This document shows, piece after piece, positions 45,873-56,319 of a stretch of DNA of 64,000 bases. This DNA is from Dastarcus helophoroides (taxonomy: Eukaryota > Arthropoda > Insecta > Coleoptera > Bothrideridae). The translations under genes were made by a program, and so were the position numbers. The notes beneath the pieces were generated by a model, which had not been told where the DNA came from, did no database searches, and saw nothing but the letters and a program-made list of their open reading frames with translations. The stretch is taken from assembly GCA_028583605.1 (NCBI GenBank), contig CM053331.1:37153783-37217782 (forward strand), read 5' to 3'. How positions within the stretch are numbered: the first letter of the stretch is position 1; each line of letters begins with the position of its first letter.

Positions 45873-48800
45873 GTAAATATTTTTATTTTGAACACAAAAT
45901 AGATAATCTTTTTTTTTTAAATTTTACCCAATTTTCCCCTTCGCTTTTTTTGTATAATTTAAGCTCCTTTTTGCCTACATTTTAATACGAACACGCGTGT
46001 GGTAGTTTGCTTTTTTATACAAAACCCACAACTTAAAATTTTCGAGTTATTGTGACTTATCTTCAGAAATTTCACCTTAATTTTGACTTATTTCGTAAAG
46101 TTATAACTTTGGAATTCACATTGGTGGTTGTTTCTGTAATGATTTTAATTTTTTTGTAATTATGAAATGGGAAATGTCGACTTTTTTCGCCAAATTTCGA
46201 GAACAATTTTTATATGGATTAGGGGTTATTACGAAGCTTCTAAAGATAAAAGTTTTCCTTATTCTGCAGGTTGTTAATTTGCAATGTGATCAAGTTTTTT
46301 CAAATTTTTCACCTTTATACTTTATAATTATTAAACTCTATTAACGATTGAAATACAAATCTTATTCCTTGAAACCAAGAAAGCGTTAAAAATGCAACAC
46401 ATGTTACTCTAGCGGAGCGCGTTTCGATAGCCAAGCTTATCATCTAGAGCAACATCTGTTGTGTTTTTTAATATATTTTGGTTTCAGAGGACAAGATTTG
46501 TATTTCATTTTTTGAAGAAACCAAGGACCAATCCGTTCCACCAAAGTCTATTAATGATAAATACAACAACAGATATTAAAAATTCCATGATGTTTCTATA
46601 AATATGTGCTATAACGAACCTGGTTTCGCTTTTAAGCATCGTCGGCGGTTATACCAGTAGCTTATTTAGCCGTTGTTATGTTAACAAGTTCCAGTGATCA
46701 CAAACCCCTACGAATCTAATCCGAATTCTCATCATCCACAAAGTAAGGGTTAAAAATGTCAACTTTTATACTAAAAAATTTGGATTTTTTCCAATATCTA
46801 ATGTTAATTTCTTTCCAAAGTTCGACTCTAATTTTAAGCAGTGTTATTTTTTTTTTCTTTTTTAAATTTAATTCACTCGCAAAGGGTAACCCCATTATAC
46901 TTTTAAAGCACTGCGATTAGGATGCGGAAACAAGGATAGATGGCGATGAACCGCCTTCTTAAACAAGGATAGGTTGTAATTTTTGGGGAAAATTCCTTTC
47001 GGTAACAAATTCCATAACTTGGAAGTTCTATAGAAAAAAGAGTCTCCGTAGACAGAAGTCCTTACTGTGTCAAGCTGGACCGCAGAGGAATTTGCTGTCT
47101 CCGACTGTCTAATACGCTTCAAGAATCTTGCCCTTGGGGGAATCAATCCTAATAGTTCCTGCGAGCATCTTCCATGATAGTACTTGTAGAAGAGAGGCAA
47201 GTCACCAACCATACGCCTGTGCTCTAGTGTTTCGAGAGAATCGCTAAAACGCTCGTCATCAATTAGGAGAATCGCTCTTCTTTGAATTGAATCCAAGAGA
47301 GTTAAAGTGTGTTTTGGGGCTGAACTCCAAACATGAGAACAGTATTGGCTAGTGTTGGCCTAACTTGAGCTTGGTATAGTGTTAATAGCTGATGATATGT
47401 GAAGTACTTTTTAGCGCTAAAAAGAAAGCCCAGCTTCTGAGAGGCAGATTTGGCAATGGCGCGCACATGATCGTCCCAAGAGAGGTTAGTGCTCGCATTC
47501 ACTCCTAGGATAGATAGATTAGATCCCATCGGAAGGATTTTACCGTCCATTAGTATGTTTGTTGCATTATCCCTTGATGTTTTCTTAGCGAAAACCGCAA
47601 CCTGAGTTTTTGAAGCGTTGAAGTCGACCAAATTGTTCCTACCCAATTCCAGAATAATCTCGAGATCCCGATTAATCGTCTGTTTCTGCTCTTCCCTTAG
47701 TCGATCTGAAGCAGCGATAGATAACGGTTTGTCGGAGAAAAAAGATGACACAAGGTTACTATCAGCTGCGTAACTGTATATATGATTGGAAGTTGAAGCT
47801 AAGAGATTGTTTATGTGTAACAGAAATAGAGTAGGAGACAGAACATACCCCTGAAGCACCCCTGCGTTAATCGCAAATGTCTTGAGATGCCATCGACGAC
47901 GACCTGAAGAGATCTGTCAACGAGAAAATTGGATATCAAATGACAGAGTGTCCAGGAGGAAGACCGTAAGATGTTAATTTGGCGAGAAAAGATCGGTGCC
48001 AGACTCTGTCGAAAGTCTTTGAGGTATCCAATGCCACAATCCTAATCTCATCATGTTTTTCCATAGCTGAGTTACAGATATGCGTAACATATGCCAGTAG
48101 ATCGCCAGCGGAACGTTATTGTCTAAGAGCGTATTGCCCGTCGTAGATGATTCTATTTTTCTCCAGATATTTGAGAATCTCGATGTTGATAACCTTTTCC
48201 ATCACTTTAGATATAACGGATAACAAAGATATTGGGCGATAGTTGTTAGCCAGATTACTTTTTCCCTTTTTAGGGTCAGGCTGCACCCTAGCAAATTTCC
48301 AGATGTTAGGGAATACACCTTTGTTGTAAGAGAGTGTGAACAATTTGCTTAGGACAGGAGTCAACTCTGGGGCGCACTTCTTTAGAACAATAGCGGAAAT
48401 ACCATCAAGGCCAGAAGCTTTCGAGGTGTCGCCAGCTCAAAGAGAATCTTCTTGATTGTGCGTTGTCTGAAAACAACTTCAGCCGCATCAATGTGCCAAC
48501 CTTAGGAAGAATAGGAGGTCCTGCGTTTCGAGAATCAAGATTGGAATTTTCAGCAAACATTAAGGCTAACATGTCAGCCTTTTCCTTGGAGGTAGTAGCG
48601 ATATTGCTATTTTCATCGAGTAAAGGTGGAAAATTTGAAGGTGTAAAATTCTTTTCAATCAACTTTGCAAATCCCCAAAAGGTCCTGGAACCGTTGGGAC
48701 AGTTGATAAGCCTCTGGCGCATTTTACGATCGAAATCACCTTTTGCCTCGTCAATAACCTGTTTACAAGAATTTCGTGCATCTACAAATATGGTCCGAGT

Positions 48801-51800
48801 CTCGACTGAGGGATTATTTCGCCAACGACGATATGCGCGATTTTTGCAGAAGACAGCCCGAGCACATTTTTTACTGAACCAAGATTTACTGGAGGCAAGC
48901 TTCTTTTGGGAGTGGGGAATTGAGCATTCCATACCAATCAGGATAGTTTCCGTGATGGATTCGGCGACTAAGAAAGGGTTGTCGGAGTTAAGCAGACTTC
49001 CTTCCATGGGAAAGATGCAAAGAAGTCTCTTAATTCTTTTCAGTTAGCAGAGTTAAAGTGCCAAACCCTACGGGATTGCGTCTGGGAAGGAGGTAGTATA
49101 TGAAGCGAGCGAGAGGATGCTACAAGCTTGTGATCCGAATTTCCAAGCGGTGATGTCACAGAGAGTTTATACGAATTTGGTGAATTTGTAAGGAAAAGGT
49201 CGAGTAGATTAGGTTGATGGGTACTACATCAGGAATTCTTGTAGAAAACGAAGAGAAAGGAGGGAAGAAGGAGAAAAAAGAAGATAAGAAATAGAAAAAG
49301 AAAAGGAGAAGGAGAAGAAAGAGAAGGAGGAGATGGAAGAGAAAGAGGGACAGAAGAGAAGAAAGAGGAACTAGAGAAGGCAGAACAGAAAGGGAAGGAA
49401 GAGTAGGAGAAGAAGAAAGAGAAGGAAGAAAGGAAAAAGAAGAAAGATAAGGGTAAGAAGGGGAAAATGAGGGGAGGAATGAAAGGAAGATAAGAAGGAG
49501 ATGGAAAAGAAGGAAGAAAAGAAAGAGAAGGATGGGAAGGAGGAGAAACTAGAGAACGAAGGGAAGGAACAGAAAGAGAATAAAAAGGAGAAGGAAGAGA
49601 CGAAAGATAAGGAAGAGAAAGAAGAAAAGTAGAAGGGGAAACGTCGAAATTTCGAGAAAATGTCGAAATTTCAAAATATTTCTAAAGAGAAGTCGAAATT
49701 AGAGAAAAAAAGTCGAAATTTCGAGAAAAAAGTCTGAATTTCGAAAAAAAGTCGAAATTTGAGGGAAAAAAATGAAATTTCGAGAAAAAAAAGTCGAAAT
49801 TTGCGAAAAGAGTCGAAATTTTGAGAGAGAAAATCTAAATTTCGAAAAAATATCGAAATTTCGATATCAAAATCAAAATTTCGGAAAAAAAGTCGAAATT
49901 TTTAGTTTAATGTGGAAATTTCGTGAAAAATGTCAACATTTCGATGTTAAGGTCAAAATTTCGAGAAAAAAGTCGAAATTTGAGAAAAAAAAACGAAATT
50001 TCCCCAACTAATTGCGATAGTCCACAAGGGATGGCGAAAGCCTCTGCCACCCTTCCCGCGTCGTCAGTTCGGGAAGAAAACCTTAACCAGGGGATGTTGT
50101 GTACGTTGAAGTCACCGAGAAAGACAACCTCAGCTTTTGGATAATTCGTCTGCAAACGATCAAAGGTTACGGAGGGATAAGAGAAGAGCTGATAACGAAG
50201 GCTTCCACGGCCAGAGTCAGTTCCGGGATTGGACCGTGTCAAAGAACTACTAAACGAGTTCGACGTTTCGCCCACCATCGTAGGGGGCTTCTTCAGGAAC
50301 AAAGAAAGAAAAATAGATGAAAAGAGGAATATGAAGGAATATGCAAAAAAGAAAAAATAAAAAGGCCAATTTCAAAACATCAGAGCACGGTAACTCAGTA
50401 TGTCCACCATACCAGAGGCGAAACTCTTCCGAATTGAAAATTGGTACAAAGGATAAGAAAGTTTTTTCCTTTGTTCCTGAAGAAGCCCCCTACGATGGTG
50501 GGCGAAACGTCGAACACTTTTAGTACTTCTTTGACACGGTCCAATCCCGGAAGAAATATAGAAGAGCTGTCTGTTTGAGGGATCGTTTGGAGACAAATAA
50601 AGTGAACAAATGAATATTACTTCGTTTTTGGAGCAGATTTTCAACCAAATCACATCATGATCAGCAGATTCCAGTGCTTCTTCTCGTTGACAGGACAGGT
50701 CGCTTCGCGTAAAAGCACAAATTCCCCTCTTGTGTCGAAATTTTGTGCGCAAGTCGTAGTTAGGGCAAAGCAAATGGACTGTATTGATGGATGGGGAGAC
50801 TTGAGTTTCTGTCAGAGACAGCACACGGGGTCTTTCATTTTGAAGGTGATGAATCGAGTTTAGATTTGAGTTTAGCCCCCGAATGTTACAGAACTGAATT
50901 GTGAATGAACTGTTTGAAAGAAACTTGGCCCGAGGACTATAAAAATTTTTCCGTCGATTTTGGATTCCCTCGAACACCCTCCACCCGGACATCCGAACGG
51001 GAGGGTAGTTTACGTTATGCTAACAAGCTCCATGGATCACAAACCCCTACGAATCTAATCCAAATTCTCATCATCCACAAAGTAAGAAATAAAAATGTCA
51101 ACCTTTATACTCAAAAATTTGGATTCTTTCTTATATCTACTGTTAATTTCTTTCCAAACTTGGACTCCAATTTCAAGCATTTTTTAAATAAATAATCTTC
51201 ATTCGAAACTTTGACCTTTTTTTCAAAAGTTATTTCATTTTTTTCAGTTTTTTTCTAAAATTTCAACTCTTTCTAGAGTACTTAATCCCCATATTTAGAC
51301 TAATTACTTCATAGTTCAAATTTAAATGGAGTTTCTTTAAGATTCAAAGCTGCTTTCTAGAATTGTAACTTTCTGAAAATAGCAAACTCGAAATTTAAAG
51401 AAGAAAGTACATTAACTTGAAAATTTTGATTTTTCAGAGGTTTTGATAATAATCGATGAAAAGTATGAAATATGCTGACCATATGTACTGTAACGAAGCT
51501 TAATTAGTAACTTAAACATCTAATGATTTATTAAAAGCAAATCTTTTCAGTTTTTTAGAGCAATAACACTGTTAATCTGCATCTATAATAAATAATACTT
51601 CTGGGGCAATATTCTAGGGAATCAGGGATAGCGGGAGGTGGAAAATATTTGGGATGGAACGTACCACCAGAAGATCTCGTACATATTCCAGAACATTGGT
51701 TAAAATTTGTCGAACCAGAAGCATCAATGCATTTCCTTTTGGGCTTACTCTACATCGGATTCTTCTTGATGTCACTTATTGGAAACGGATTAGTTATATG

Positions 51801-54800
51801 GGTATTTTCTAGGTAATATAACCCAAAGTGGGCACCAACTAATTACGTCATAGGTTTCAAATCTAGTACTTTCTTTATTCTATTTTTAACGCTATACTAT
51901 GTACACTTTTTGGGATTTATTGAAATAAAAACTTCTTCAGGTGCACCAGGTACACAATTCTGGCGAAGAAATAGGTGTTCTTAATCTAGCTGAAACTACC
52001 CGGTGTTCAGTTTATCTAACTGGAACTATCTGGTCTTCAGCTAATCTTGCTGAAACTATCTGGTGTTCAGCTTAATCAAGTTGAAAGATGAAACGTTCAT
52101 TCAGATAACTCCAGCTCAGTTAGGGGCACCCTTTGGCATTACACAGTTACCTGAAAAAAGCGCGATTTGAGAGGAGATCGAACACGTTACCTGCGCATTG
52201 GCAAACTGCTGCTCAACCGACTCAGCTATTGTACCACGCGCACAAAAAAGCAAAATGATGTCTACAATAGATTTCTACAAAGACATAGAAAGGAGATATA
52301 ATTAAGAAAAAAATATGTAAATAAGCTTCGACTTTTGGCTCGAAATTTCCAAAATAAATTCGTCTATCTCTTCGAATATCCATCTGTCAAGCTAGACTCT
52401 ACCGTTGTAGAAATTTTCGTAATAAATTCGAAATTTCGTCAACGGAAAAATCTAGTTTATTTCGAATTGTTATGGAAATTTCAACAACGAAACAATCTAG
52501 CGTAACAGGCAGATATTCGAATAGATAGACGAATTCATTATCGAAATTTTGAGCCAAAATTCGAAGCTTGCATATTTGCGTAATTGTTTAGTATTAATAT
52601 TGATTCTCCTAAAATTGAAATACAGAACTTGTCCCCTGAAACCAAAAAAGATTAAAAAACACAACAAAGGTTGCTCTGTCTGAAGGACCAGTCCGTTCCA
52701 CCAAAAAAAAATTGATTCTCCTGTTCTAGTGCCAAATCCCTCAGGACCGCGTCCAACATGTTCGTTGTCAACCTAGCCTTCTGCGATTTCATAATGATGC
52801 TGAAAACCCCCATCTTCATCTACAACTCGTTCCATCGTGGTTACGCACTGGGCCATCTAGGTTGCCAGATTTTTTCTTTTATGGGGTCTTTATCTGGTAT
52901 TGGCGCCTCAATGACGAACGCCTGTATCGCCTATGATCGTTACACGACAATAACAAAACCGTTTGATGGAAAACTGACAAGAACGAAGGCGTTGGTGATG
53001 ATTGGTGTAGTATGGGGTTACACTATACCATGGGGCATTTTACCCCTGACGGAAGTTTGGGGAAGATTTGTTCCAGGCAAGACTAGACAGCTTGGTGTAG
53101 CCCACTCTTAATTATTATTATTACAGAGGGTTACCTAACGTCATGCACATTCGACTACCTGACCAATTCATTCGACAACCATATGTTCGTAGGCACTATA
53201 TTTGTTTGTTCCTACGTCATACCCATGACCATGATCATCTTTTTCTACAGCAAGATAGTGAGTGCGGTTTTCAGCCATGAAAAATCACTCAGAGACCAGG
53301 TGAGGCGATACAACTTTGATTAAATATTCTTTCACAATTTGTACTTCAGGCGAAAAAAATGAATGTTGATTCTTTGAGAAGCAATCAGCAGCAAGCGAAT
53401 CAATCGGCCGAAATCCGTATTGCTAAAGCGGCCATAACAATTTGCTTCCTATTTGTTGCATCTTGGACTCCGTACGCCGTGTTGGCTTTAATTGGCGCTT
53501 TTGGGGATCAAAGGTTGCTGACACCTGGTGTGACGATGATTCCTGCTTGCGCATGCAAGCTGGTTGCGTGCATCGACCCTTATGTCTATGCGATCAGCCA
53601 CCCTAGATATAGGTAACACATTGCTACTATATTTCTCTAATGCCCAGACAAACCGAATGAGTTCAGAAAGGAAAATTAGTTTGGATCTTGTTAGATCTGG
53701 TCGATTTGGCATACTCAATTGAATCTGATGGACAGTTTGACTCACAAAATTAAACAGCTTTGACTAGCAGTAGTGGGATAGTAGTAGTAGTAGTGGGAGT
53801 AATACTTTTTCGAGTATCAAAGAGAGCGCCACCTATTTGTCAATATCGAAATTAAACTGTGTATGCAAATCAAGGGTTTAACCTTAGATAATATATAGTC
53901 AAAGGGTTTAACCAAGGATGATAGAATAAGGATAATTGTAAAGTATAAACACCTAGCGAAAAACTGGTGTACAACCAAAATGACATTCCAGAACAATATA
54001 GTTTTTTCGCACGTCAAGTCAGCCGCTTACTTATCCTTTTAATAACAAATACCACGTTACAATAGTGCACAGCCCATATTGGCCATGTAAAAAAATTTGA
54101 CCGAAATATGGTTATCTAGAAGGTAAGGTTGCGTTACGCCGTGCTTTTAAAATTGAATTGAAAACCTTCCACTGTTCGCAACGCCATCTATTAATCCGCA
54201 AGCCATGCACCACAGAATTCTATTTAATCGTAGATCAAACATTGCGAAGCGAACAGTTAAAACGTGCACCTAATAGATTGCAATAGTTTAAAGTTCAACG
54301 GTGGAAGCTTCTCACTGACTAAAAGATGAATAAAGGATGTTCTAGACACGCTTTCCTAGGAAAAGCCCAAGAAAAGTTTAACATGACACCGATGTGACCG
54401 ATTTGATACATTGTACCTACAACTACTACCATCCACTGCCTCAGTAGGTACAATTTAAGCTTTCATTTTAGTTTTCGCACAATACTTACTGGTAATACAC
54501 AACAGAGGCCGCTGATATCAGTAGGTGGAAATCAGTCCCATTTTCATTCGACAAATTACGTCTCCTTCGTATAGAACTCCCTAACCGAAATGCGTCTAGA
54601 AAATGGAGTAGCTCCGACTGTTTCTTTTCTCTCTCTCGTTGAAAATCATTAGTCATGTTAAGAGTAAGAGATAATATCAATTGCAGCTCAGTTATTCTGT
54701 TAAAAGACTACAAAAAACCCACCTGAAACGTTTTTAGATTTCTCCTACATCATCTTTTTCGTAAAAATTATGAATTGAATACACTAAGAAATGACATTAA

Positions 54801-55875
54801 AATGAATCGAAATCGGTAAGTTCTGACATTTCTCAACAGGTGTTTAATAGCCATATTTATTTACTTCGTTTCTCATTGGCAACAGAATTCCATCATTCCT
54901 GATATTACGAGAATGTACTGCCTACTCTCTAGACACTTTTTCGTCACCGTTTTCTGTGGTCGTGCACTATCCTCCTATAATTCGTGGGTTGAATATTTTT
55001 TACTCCAACCACGACAACTTTTGTCATGTCACAGGGTATAATTACCTACAGAGAGAGCAGCAAAAAAGACGGTTGGCACTTTACCTACTAACTTTACTCT
55101 TTACATTTTACTCTGACAACTGTCACTGTCACTATCATAGTTGAAAGCTTTTTTATCTTTTATTATTTACTTGCCATGTTATGACATAATAATACAAAAT
55201 AATTACATATGTTACACAGTCTAGGCTTAAATGCCATATAAAATAAAACAAAATGCCTCACCTAAACAATAAACGAGTTTGGTTAAGTTCATAAATGACA
55301 AATATTTTTGAAAATTCAAGTCATGCCATACCCTACTACATAAACTAAAAATTACTAAAATTAGAAATATTTCGTCGTTTATAAGTTTGCAAGCCTTCCC
55401 TTGACAGAGTATCTGACGATATCGATATAAATATCGATTACAGACAAATATCGATAATCGATATTTTGGAAATTAACAAAAAAATTTGTAAACGGTCTCC
55501 ACTCTTAGAAATTTCTACGAATTTCAGGCATATTATTTTTTTTTGTGACCTAAAAAAAAAGCCCTCCATCTCCATATTTTTCATCATTGGCGACGATTGG
55601 ACAATTGATATCGGCTATCAAGCAATATCGATAATATCATATCGAGAATGTCGATATAAATATTGATATTTTTGCTTCGATATTATCGGTCAACTGATAT
55701 ATCGTTGCATCCCTACTGACGCCTGATTCAAATAGAATTAATCTAATCACTACACTTTTACAGATCTGAGTTGCAGAAACGATTGCCGTGGTTGGCAATT
55801 AAGGAAAAGACGTTAACCGAAACTTCATCCACTACGACAGCCGTTACGGATAATGCTCCAGCTGTAACATCGTGA
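45823..55875 (+). CDS. Ultraviolet-sensitive opsin (insect rhodopsin), six exons
   Basis: Exons 45823-45872, 51618-51812, 52730-53076, 53127-53299, 53350-53612 and 55764-55875 sum to 1140 nt, 379 aa, with all phases matching. It is a seven-helix Gq-coupled photoreceptor of rhabdomeres. Seen: N-glycan site NWT (5-7); the insect opsin segment [18 protein letters not shown]2 [15 protein letters not shown], whose Lys107 is the residue linked to UV tuning; disulfide Cys127 and Cys204; DRY 151-153; [14 protein letters not shown] loop (Gq opsin signature); chromophore Lys325 in [22 protein letters not shown] in place of NPxxY. Intron 3 uses a GC donor. Intron 1 holds a LINE, intron 2 a SINE, a MITE and a family B insertion, and intron 5 a hAT-like repeat. 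AATAAA is at 55909-55914. Confidence 0.96.
46349..46546 (+). mobile_element. Family B element, complete copy with target duplication
   Basis: 198 bp flanked by TCTATTAACGAT (46337-46348) and TCTATTAATGAT (46547-46558), 11 of 12 identical. The outer parts are inverted (TGAAATACAAATCTT ... AAGATTTGTATTTCA). An asymmetric tail CCAAGGACCAATCCGTTCC ACCAAAG follows. It lies in opsin intron 1 and shows the limits of the family. Confidence 0.75.
46660..46848. repeat. Direct repeat flanking the LINE (left copy)
   Basis: ACAAACCCCTACGAATCTAA and AATTCTCATCATCCACAAAG are shared, in the same order, with 51012-51190, at roughly 85-90% identity over ~175 bp by eye. Either an unusually long target-site duplication of the LINE or an older duplication. 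Confidence 0.7.
49247..49640 (+). repeat. Purine-only tract (~390 bp) inside the LINE
   Basis: Almost uninterrupted A/G sequence of (GAAGGAGAAAGA)-type. It separates LINE endonuclease pieces together with the following tandem repeat. It could form triplex DNA. Confidence 0.8.
49640..50005 (+). repeat. GTCGAAATTTCGAGAAAAAA tandem array
   Basis: About 17 degenerate copies of a ~20-22-bp unit. The same monomer forms the arms at 57430-58480 and, far more decayed, the sequence of the 25-kb inverted repeat. Confidence 0.85.
50192..50559. mobile_element. Family A element with intact hammerhead-like cores, inserted in the LINE
   Basis: Flanked by AGAAGAGCTG at 50182-50191 and 50560-50569 (10-bp perfect duplication). 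Inverted pair: on the + strand near 50471-50516, TGTTC-CTGAAGA-A-GCCC...GGGC-GAAA-C-GTC-GAACA; the minus-strand partner covers about 50240-50300. This has every invariant position of a hammerhead core, stem I of 5 bp (TGTTC/GAACA), stem II GCCC/GGGC, a one-pair stem III, and cleavage expected after GTC. The copy at 29185-29594 is degraded. Confidence 0.78.
51012..51190. repeat. Direct repeat flanking the LINE (right copy)
   Basis: Partner of 46660-46848, starting at the LINE 5' end near 51010. Confidence 0.7.
51200..51617. other. End of opsin intron 1
   Basis: AT-rich, with a few AAATTTCGA-type words (51205-51440) and no gene. Ends in the acceptor ATATTCTAG at 51617. Confidence 0.5.
51618..51812 (+). 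CDS. Opsin exon 2 (N-terminus and TM1)
   Basis: [20 protein letters not shown] ... [25 protein letters not shown]. Contains TM1 with the conserved GN of class A receptors. Donor AG|GTAATA. Confidence 0.95.
   Translation, partial: GIRDSGRWKIFGMERTTRRSRTYSRTLVKICRTRSINAFPFGLTLHRILLDVTYWKRISYMGIF
51985..52246 (-). mobile_element. tRNA-derived SINE in opsin intron 2
   Basis: On the minus strand: TAGCTGAGTCGG (A box, 52228-52217), then GTGTTCGATCTC (B box, 52185-52174). The far part contains three ~30-bp repeats of GCTGAAACTATCTGGTGTTC (51986-52075 on +). No coding capacity. Confidence 0.65.
52312..52580. mobile_element. Palindromic MITE in opsin intron 2
   Basis: The two halves are inverted: AAGCTTCGACTTTTGGCTCG ... 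AATTCGTCTATCTCTTCGAA at left and AGATAGACGAATTCATTATC ... GAGCCAAAATTCGAAGCTT at right. Foldback-type, no protein. Target duplication not clear. Confidence 0.7.
52611..52710 (+). mobile_element. Truncated family B insertion next to opsin exon 3
   Basis: 100 bp flanked by ATTGATTCTCCT at 52599-52610 and 52711-52722 (perfect 12-bp duplication). Ends ...GTCCGTTCCACCAAAAAAAA, so an A-tail-like end points to the exon. Only 19 bp separate it from exon 3, and the duplicated target copy now forms part of the 3' splice site. Confidence 0.82.
52730..53076 (+). CDS. Opsin exon 3 (TM2 to TM4)
   Basis: After CTGTTCTAG. Contains [20 protein letters not shown], the UV-type MLKTPIF, C127 and the AYDRY motif. 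Ends CCA G before GCAAGA, a GC donor; reading on gives a stop after 11 codons. Confidence 0.95.
53127..53299 (+). CDS. Opsin exon 4 (loop 2, TM5)
   Basis: [20 protein letters not shown] with Cys204, TM5 [20 protein letters not shown], then HEKSLRDQ. Flanking introns are only 50 bp each. Confidence 0.95.
53350..53612 (+). CDS. Opsin exon 5 (TM6, TM7, chromophore Lys)
   Basis: [22 protein letters not shown]6 [22 protein letters not shown]7 with Lys325 in [16 protein letters not shown], ends HPRY plus AG|GTAACA. Confidence 0.96.
53763..53800 (+). repeat. Short (GTA)n microsatellite
   Basis: AGCAGTAGTGGGATAGTAGTAGTAGTAGTGGG in opsin intron 5. Confidence 0.6.
54060..54990. repeat. Dispersed repeat in opsin intron 5, copy 1
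   Basis: Blocks TGGAGTAGCTCCGACTG ... ATTGCAGCTCAGTTATTCTG ... CATTTCTCAACAGGTGTTTA and GTCGTGCACTATCCTCC recur in the same order at 56320-57060 (about 80-85% identity). 54115-54590 is extra in this copy. Confidence 0.7.
55406..55718. mobile_element. TATCGATA-rich hAT-like repeat in opsin intron 5
   Basis: Dense ATATCGAT/ATCGATAA words. The right end ATATATCGTTGCATCCCTA is the reverse complement of TAGGGATGCAACGATA, typical of hAT-type terminal repeats. The left end is diverged and no target duplication could be read. Confidence 0.45.
55764..55875 (+). CDS. Opsin exon 6 (C-terminal tail)
   Basis: After [29 protein letters not shown] and a Ser/Thr-rich end ...[19 protein letters not shown] at 55873-55875. 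Ser/Thr residues are the usual receptor-kinase targets. Confidence 0.93.
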
Positions 55876-55908
55876 ATCAAAGTGCAAATATGTATCGACT
55901 CGTATGCA

Positions 55909-55914
55909 AATAAA
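55909..55914 (+). terminator. Polyadenylation signal of the opsin gene
   Basis: AATAAA 33 bp after the stop codon. Confidence 0.7.
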
Positions 55915-56319
55915 GCTGCTTAGTTCTAACAAGTTTTTTTTAGTCATGTGCGGTCCCTAGTGTGGGAGTTAAAACGGGGCAGGTCGCAGTAAACTTCAGC
56001 ACAAAGATTTTACAACAAACTTTATTAATTTAACGTACAAAAAAACAACAAAACGCGGGATTGGCGACTGACTAAAGACAAGATGACTAACTTCAATTCG
56101 AACAACCTGAAACTATACACCACAAAACAGTATACACTATACCGCAAACCACTAACTTAGTGGTTTGTGCACTAAACAGTTTCTCGATGCGAACAACCAA
56201 ACTTTTCCAACTGACTATTTAGTAATCCGTAATTCCGCCAGGGCGCAGCCGAGCCATAGATTCTCCACGCCCACGGTTGATACACAGAGAAATTACATAG
56301 TCTCTGGAAGTATAGAATA

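Larger units (their letters stand above)
46849..51010 (-). pseudogene. Decayed CR1-like non-LTR retrotransposon (LINE)
   Basis: Read from 51010 down to a T-rich tract (46849-46865, the A tail on the coding strand). Fragments in order: endonuclease start ([13 protein letters not shown] near 50870), endonuclease core ([15 protein letters not shown] near 50080), [20 protein letters not shown] (49215-49155) and GNSDHKLV, reverse transcriptase start ([19 protein letters not shown] near 48230), [13 protein letters not shown] near 48010, [18 protein letters not shown] (47845) with YAADS in place of YADD, and a C-terminal domain [21 protein letters not shown] near 47030. Frameshifts, stops and two insertions (50192-50559; about 49247-50005) show it is dead. 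The C-terminal style suggests a CR1/Crack/Daphne-like clade. Confidence 0.88.

Noticed and set aside
48463..49047. 194-codon + strand open frame
   Set aside because: Antisense to the LINE reverse-transcriptase/linker region, which has recognisable motifs on the minus strand.
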